Below, piece by piece: positions 61,023 to 64,000 of a stretch of 64,000 bases of DNA. Numbering within the stretch: position 1 is the stretch's first letter; the number at the start of each line of letters is the position of its first letter. The DNA is from Flavobacterium profundi (GTDB lineage Bacteria; Bacteroidota; Bacteroidia; Flavobacteriales; Flavobacteriaceae): positions 1-64,000 of the forward strand of contig NZ_VDCZ01000002.1 of NCBI RefSeq assembly GCF_006491645.1. Reading direction: 5' to 3'. The notes under the pieces are model-generated. The model did no database searches and was not told where the DNA came from. It worked only from the letters and a program-made list of their open reading frames with translations. Made by a program: the position numbers and the translations under genes.

Positions 61023-61125
61023 AATAATGGTTTTTTATAGTTGTATAGATTGTACAAAGGTCGTACAGAATTATTAGAAAAAGATAAGGAAAAAACAGGT
61101 ATTTACATGAGGTTTTTCCTCAAAT

Positions 61126-61845
61126 TTATTCTATTTCTTTACTGATTTTTTTAATTAGTTCTTCCGCAATAGGGGTATTCATGGTTTTTAGCTGTGCTAG
61201 AAGCAGCTTTTTTTCAGCTAGGGTAAGTTGGGGTTCTGGTTTTACAAATTGTTCCGGATTGGCTTCTTTAAAAAATAACTGGTCAGTCCATTCATTTCGA
61301 ATACCATCTATCACTAAATGAATACGATCATGTGCTCCTTTATTGGCTACAGAATGCGTGAAATTAGCATCTATATACCAACATTCTCCTTCTTTCATGA
61401 TCAAACGTTCATTATCCAAAATAAATTCAACATTTGGATTGGTAATTATGGGAATATGAATTCTAAAGACCCCATCTTCATAACCCAAACAATTATCAGT
61501 ATGCGGTTTAATGTAGCCTCCAGCAGCTAATCGTAAGAGTCTTACCGTAGTTTTTTCAAACAAAAAGGAATCCATAATTTCTTTGAGATAGGTACAAGAG
61601 GCCATTATTTCAGTATAACTCACTTTTTCGTTACCTATGTTTATCGCATTGATATTCTCTGATTTTCCGCCTTGAGAAAGTAACGCAATAGAACACCATT
61701 CGCCTTCATAATCATTGGTATTATAATGATTGATCCATTTTTGAGTGAGTATGGTTTGTACTTCTTGTTGTAATTTCTCAACATCGAATGTAAAAGGGAA
61801 TCGAATATGTTTGACTAAATTTTCCATGACTATTTTCGAATCCAT
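61126..61845 (-). CDS. aspartyl/asparaginyl beta-hydroxylase-like dioxygenase
   Basis: 239 residues of the cupin/double-stranded beta-helix 2-oxoglutarate oxygenase group. The metal/2OG pattern is TVRLLRLAAGGYIKPHTDNC, VFRIHIPIITNP, CWYIDANFTHSVANKG and DRIHLVIDGIR, with the His/Asp and late His in place. It overlaps the HEAGH gene by 16 bp (a start at 61827 would avoid this). The substrate residue or molecule is unknown. Confidence 0.85.
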   Translation of the reverse strand: MDSKIVMENLVKHIRFPFTFDVEKLQQEVQTILTQKWINHYNTNDYEGEWCSIALLSQGGKSENINAINIGNEKVSYTEIMASCTYLKEIMDSFLFEKTTVRLLRLAAGGYIKPHTDNCLGYEDGVFRIHIPIITNPNVEFILDNERLIMKEGECWYIDANFTHSVANKGAHDRIHLVIDGIRNEWTDQLFFKEANPEQFVKPEPQLTLAEKKLLLAQLKTMNTPIAEELIKKISKEIE

Positions 61846-62324
61846 TGTATCATGTGAGGAAAAGGTTGTTCGTTATTTTCTATCGCTTTTTCAAGTCCAT
61901 AGGTTAAACCAAACCATTCTAATAAGGGTAAACCAATGAAATTATTTTCTTTGTAGGATTGAATCAACCATTCCGAACTTCCTTTGTAACCATTGGAATG
62001 AAAAACGACATCGAGCGGAATTTCCAAATGAATCGCTGCAGCATACGACCAAAGCATTGCTCCAATTTCATCTCCTTGAGTCGGCCATTCTTGAGGCATA
62101 TCTGGAGTACCAATTTTTTCTCGATCTTCAGCAGTGGTAACAGCTAAATGTCCGGCTTCATGTAAAATATCACCAGGATATAATAGCTTGTTGTAATCAA
62201 TTTCAATTCCTTTATTGGAAAGTGCTAAACCAGGTAAAAAAGTATCGTATGTAAGTTCCTTTTCCAAAACAGAAACACCTATTTCAGATAAAAAAGAAGT
62301 AATTTTTTCAAGAGTAGCTTCCAT
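61830..62324 (-). CDS. zincin-like protein with HEAGH motif
   Basis: 164 residues. HEAGHLAVTTAEDREK matches the HExxH zinc site of zincin peptidases, with Glu as the general base; a C-terminal metal ligand is not obvious. No signal peptide, so it is presumably cytoplasmic. It lies in an overlapping operon between a DUF71 gene and a hydroxylase gene. It may be a peptidase or a non-catalytic zinc-binding protein. Confidence 0.75.
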   Translation of the reverse strand: MEATLEKITSFLSEIGVSVLEKELTYDTFLPGLALSNKGIEIDYNKLLYPGDILHEAGHLAVTTAEDREKIGTPDMPQEWPTQGDEIGAMLWSYAAAIHLEIPLDVVFHSNGYKGSSEWLIQSYKENNFIGLPLLEWFGLTYGLEKAIENNEQPFPHMIQWIRK

Positions 62325-62330
62325 AATCGT

Positions 62331-63053
62331 TTATATTAAATCACAATACCAAAACCCGTAGGTATAAGGTGAATCTTCCGTTTTACAAACATCGTTTGAA
62401 GAAGAGTTAGTAGGTTCATATTTTCGATACACAATTTCACCTAATTCAAAGGGAACGGGTTTTGAGAAGATAGGACCGTCAAATGTAAAGGTATGAAATT
62501 CTCCGTTTTCACCACAAGGATCTACATTAGGAGGTAAATCATTGATGAAATTTTCATCGATAACACGACCTACAAATTCTTTACCTAAATATTTTTCGTT
62601 GACACAAACAATAATCGTTTTAAAACCCAGTTCAAGAAATTCCTCAATTAGAGCTTTCGTATCTTTTTTCCATAAAGGAAATACTCCTGTAAAGTTGGCC
62701 AAAGCCAATTTATCTTCTCTGTATTTTCGTAAATCTTCTAAGAAAATGTCTCCAAAAATAGAGTAATCAATGCCTTTTTCTTTAAATTCTAGCAAGGTCT
62801 TACGCATTACTTCATCATAGATCTCCATAGTTGGCATTTCTGGAATCATCATTTTGGTTAAGGGTAACCCCATAAGCTCCGCTTGCTTTTCCAATAGTTC
62901 GATACGCACACCATGCATCGAAATGCGTTGGTATTGCGAATTTACACTCGTAAGCAAGGTTTCAATTTCGTATTCGTTTTCTTGAAGGATTTTATATAAA
63001 GTTAAGGCCGAATCTTTGCCACTGCTCCAGTTAAAAATAGCTTTCTTTTTCAA
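62331..63053 (-). CDS. DUF71/diphthine--ammonia ligase family ATP-pyrophosphatase
   Basis: 240 residues starting with TTG (no ATG available in frame; the sequence starts MKKKAIFNWSSGKDSALTLYKI, the normal start of the family). The PP-loop SSGKDS and YSIFGDIFLEDLRKYREDK are typical, along with GREFVGRVIDENF-like and DPCGENGEFHTFTFDGP, the adenylate/substrate region. In archaea and eukaryotes it makes diphthamide; bacterial homologues have other, poorly known roles (a link to B12 or metal metabolism has been proposed). First of the three-gene unit. Confidence 0.85.
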   Translation of the reverse strand: MKKKAIFNWSSGKDSALTLYKILQENEYEIETLLTSVNSQYQRISMHGVRIELLEKQAELMGLPLTKMMIPEMPTMEIYDEVMRKTLLEFKEKGIDYSIFGDIFLEDLRKYREDKLALANFTGVFPLWKKDTKALIEEFLELGFKTIIVCVNEKYLGKEFVGRVIDENFINDLPPNVDPCGENGEFHTFTFDGPIFSKPVPFELGEIVYRKYEPTNSSSNDVCKTEDSPYTYGFWYCDLI

Positions 63054-63138
63054 TTTTGGTATAATTATAGTGTAAACTTACAAAAAACGGTACATTATTG
63101 CACTAAGCTTTGTAAATTTGAAACAATTAATCCGAATC

Positions 63139-64000
63139 ATGAAATACTTCTATATTTTATTCTTTACTTTTTCGTTGGTAGCCCAACAAACCAAAAAAGT
63201 AGATTTTATTCAATGTGATGCTTTGGTACAACCAGATTTTTCTGAAAAAACAATAAAAGGAAAAGTGACTTATACCTTTGAGGTTTTAAGTGCGATAGAT
63301 ACAATTAGAATGGATGCTATTCGTATTGATTTTAAAGATTTTATAATTAATAATAAAGAAGTTGCCTATAAAAATTCTGGTAAAGAATTGTTACTTTTTG
63401 AAGGTTTTACTAAAGGAAAAAATACTGTTTCGTTTAGCTATGAAGCAAAACCTAAACAAACCTTATATTTTACTGGAGCAGGAGAAGATTTACAAATTTG
63501 GACACAAGGTCAAGGCAAAAATACCAGTCATTGGTTACCTAGTTTTGATGATGTAAATGAAAAAGTGATTTTTAATATAGCAATTGAATTTGATAAGGAT
63601 TTTGAAGTTTTATCCAATGGAATGCTTCATTCAATAGGAGAATATCCTCCTTTGTCTTCAAGTAATAAGGTTTGGGAATACAAAATGCAAAAACCCATGT
63701 CTTCCTATTTAGTCATGCTTGCCATTGGTAACTTTGCCAAACAAACCACAAGAACAAAATCAGGTTCCACTTTAGAATTTTATTTGGATAAAAAGGATGT
63801 TGCTAAATTTGAACCAACCTTTCGTTATTCCAAACAAATTTTTGAGTTTTTAGAAAAAGAAATAGGAGTGAAGTACCCTTGGAAAGTGTACCGACAAGTT
63901 CCAGTGAGAGATTTTCTATACGCAGGGATGGAAAATACCACTTCTACGATTTTTTCACAGGATTTTGTGGTAGATTCCATCGGTTTCAATGATAAAAACT
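63139..64000 (+). CDS. M1 family aminopeptidase, partial (cut by window end)
   Basis: About 287 residues visible, continuing past 64000. Signal peptide (about 1-16, ending LVAQQ). The N-terminal beta domain of M1 metallopeptidases, WLPSFDDVNEKVIFNIAIEF, and the GAMEN-type substrate motif FLYAGMENTTSTIF near the end identify it. The zinc-binding HExxH should follow outside the window. Secreted or periplasmic peptide degradation is likely. Confidence 0.9.
   Translation, partial: MKYFYILFFTFSLVAQQTKKVDFIQCDALVQPDFSEKTIKGKVTYTFEVLSAIDTIRMDAIRIDFKDFIINNKEVAYKNSGKELLLFEGFTKGKNTVSFSYEAKPKQTLYFTGAGEDLQIWTQGQGKNTSHWLPSFDDVNEKVIFNIAIEFDKDFEVLSNGMLHSIGEYPPLSSSNKVWEYKMQKPMSSYLVMLAIGNFAKQTTRTKSGSTLEFYLDKKDVAKFEPTFRYSKQIFEFLEKEIGVKYPWKVYRQVPVRDFLYAGMENTTSTIFSQDFVVDSIGFNDKN

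Noticed and set aside
61091..61110. Third copy of the AGGTAAAAATACCT operator (AACAGGTATTTACATGAGG)
   Set aside because: Only the left half matches, and the spacing to the -7-like box of the 60426 gene is different.

Overview
The window comes from a member of the Bacteroidota, most likely a Flavobacteriaceae (Flavobacterium-like) chromosome. The DNA is AT-rich. Secreted proteins carry type IX secretion (T9SS) C-terminal sorting domains. Cytochrome oxidase subunits CcoN and CcoO are fused. Promoters use the flavobacterial -7 box TAnnTTTG, and several intergenic repeats are of flavobacterial style. I see no rRNA, tRNA, CRISPR array, prophage or transposase gene.

Layout. 1-292 is a 70-bp tandem repeat of micro-ORFs, followed by a small monooxygenase, a secreted endonuclease I, an RsmB-type rRNA methyltransferase and a low-complexity secreted protein (to 4302). 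4360-17435 is a microaerobic respiration locus: an Fnr-type regulator, copper ATPase CcoI, CcoS, CcoNO, CcoQ, CcoP, CcoG, CcoH, a SafE-like membrane protein, two unknown genes, a striking palindrome array (15644-15894) and hemN. Three Fnr-like boxes with identical spacing to their -7 elements tie ccoI, ccoS-ccoNOQP and hemN into one regulon. 17752-20293 holds a Ycf48-like lipoprotein and an ECF sigma factor with two downstream genes. 20393-23663 holds a HAD phosphatase and a photolyase/SDR/SRPBCC operon. 23802-30772 holds a DUF2911 protein, an AraC regulator, a sodium:solute symporter with a 34-aa membrane partner, and a PIG-L family deacetylase. 30869-34252 is an overlapping operon (DUF2520, KdsC-like, UbiA, Maf, MscS) with a perfect heptamer repeat in front of ubiA. 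34378-42873 has a large LRR/T9SS protein, pheT, two lipoprotein hydrolases and a bestrophin. 43108-48566 is a TolC/RND/adaptor efflux operon. 48730-52280 has lipoproteins, SodC and a beta-barrel protein. 52469-57137 is the most accessory-looking part: an unknown helical protein behind a sigma-54-like promoter, a 42-bp repeat ORF, a Cys-rich beta-helix protein and three unknown small genes. 57138-59675 is recG, interrupted in frame by a DUF559 endonuclease-like domain. 59850-63053 holds a Cys-rich membrane protein, an unknown membrane protein and an overlapping trio (Asp/Asn hydroxylase-like, HEAGH protein, DUF71 ATP-pyrophosphatase). An M1 aminopeptidase runs off the end.

Most notable: (1) a 147-residue DUF559 nuclease-like insert in RecG, bounded by palindromic DNA units; (2) a 12-unit array of a 16-bp A4T4 palindrome at a 21-22 bp, helix-phased period; (3) the Fnr regulon with exact promoter spacing; (4) a second, different palindrome (AGGTAAAAATACCT) placed identically before two unlinked genes, the beta-helix protein and the Cys-rich membrane protein. 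Family assignments rest on reading motifs by eye; no database search was run.
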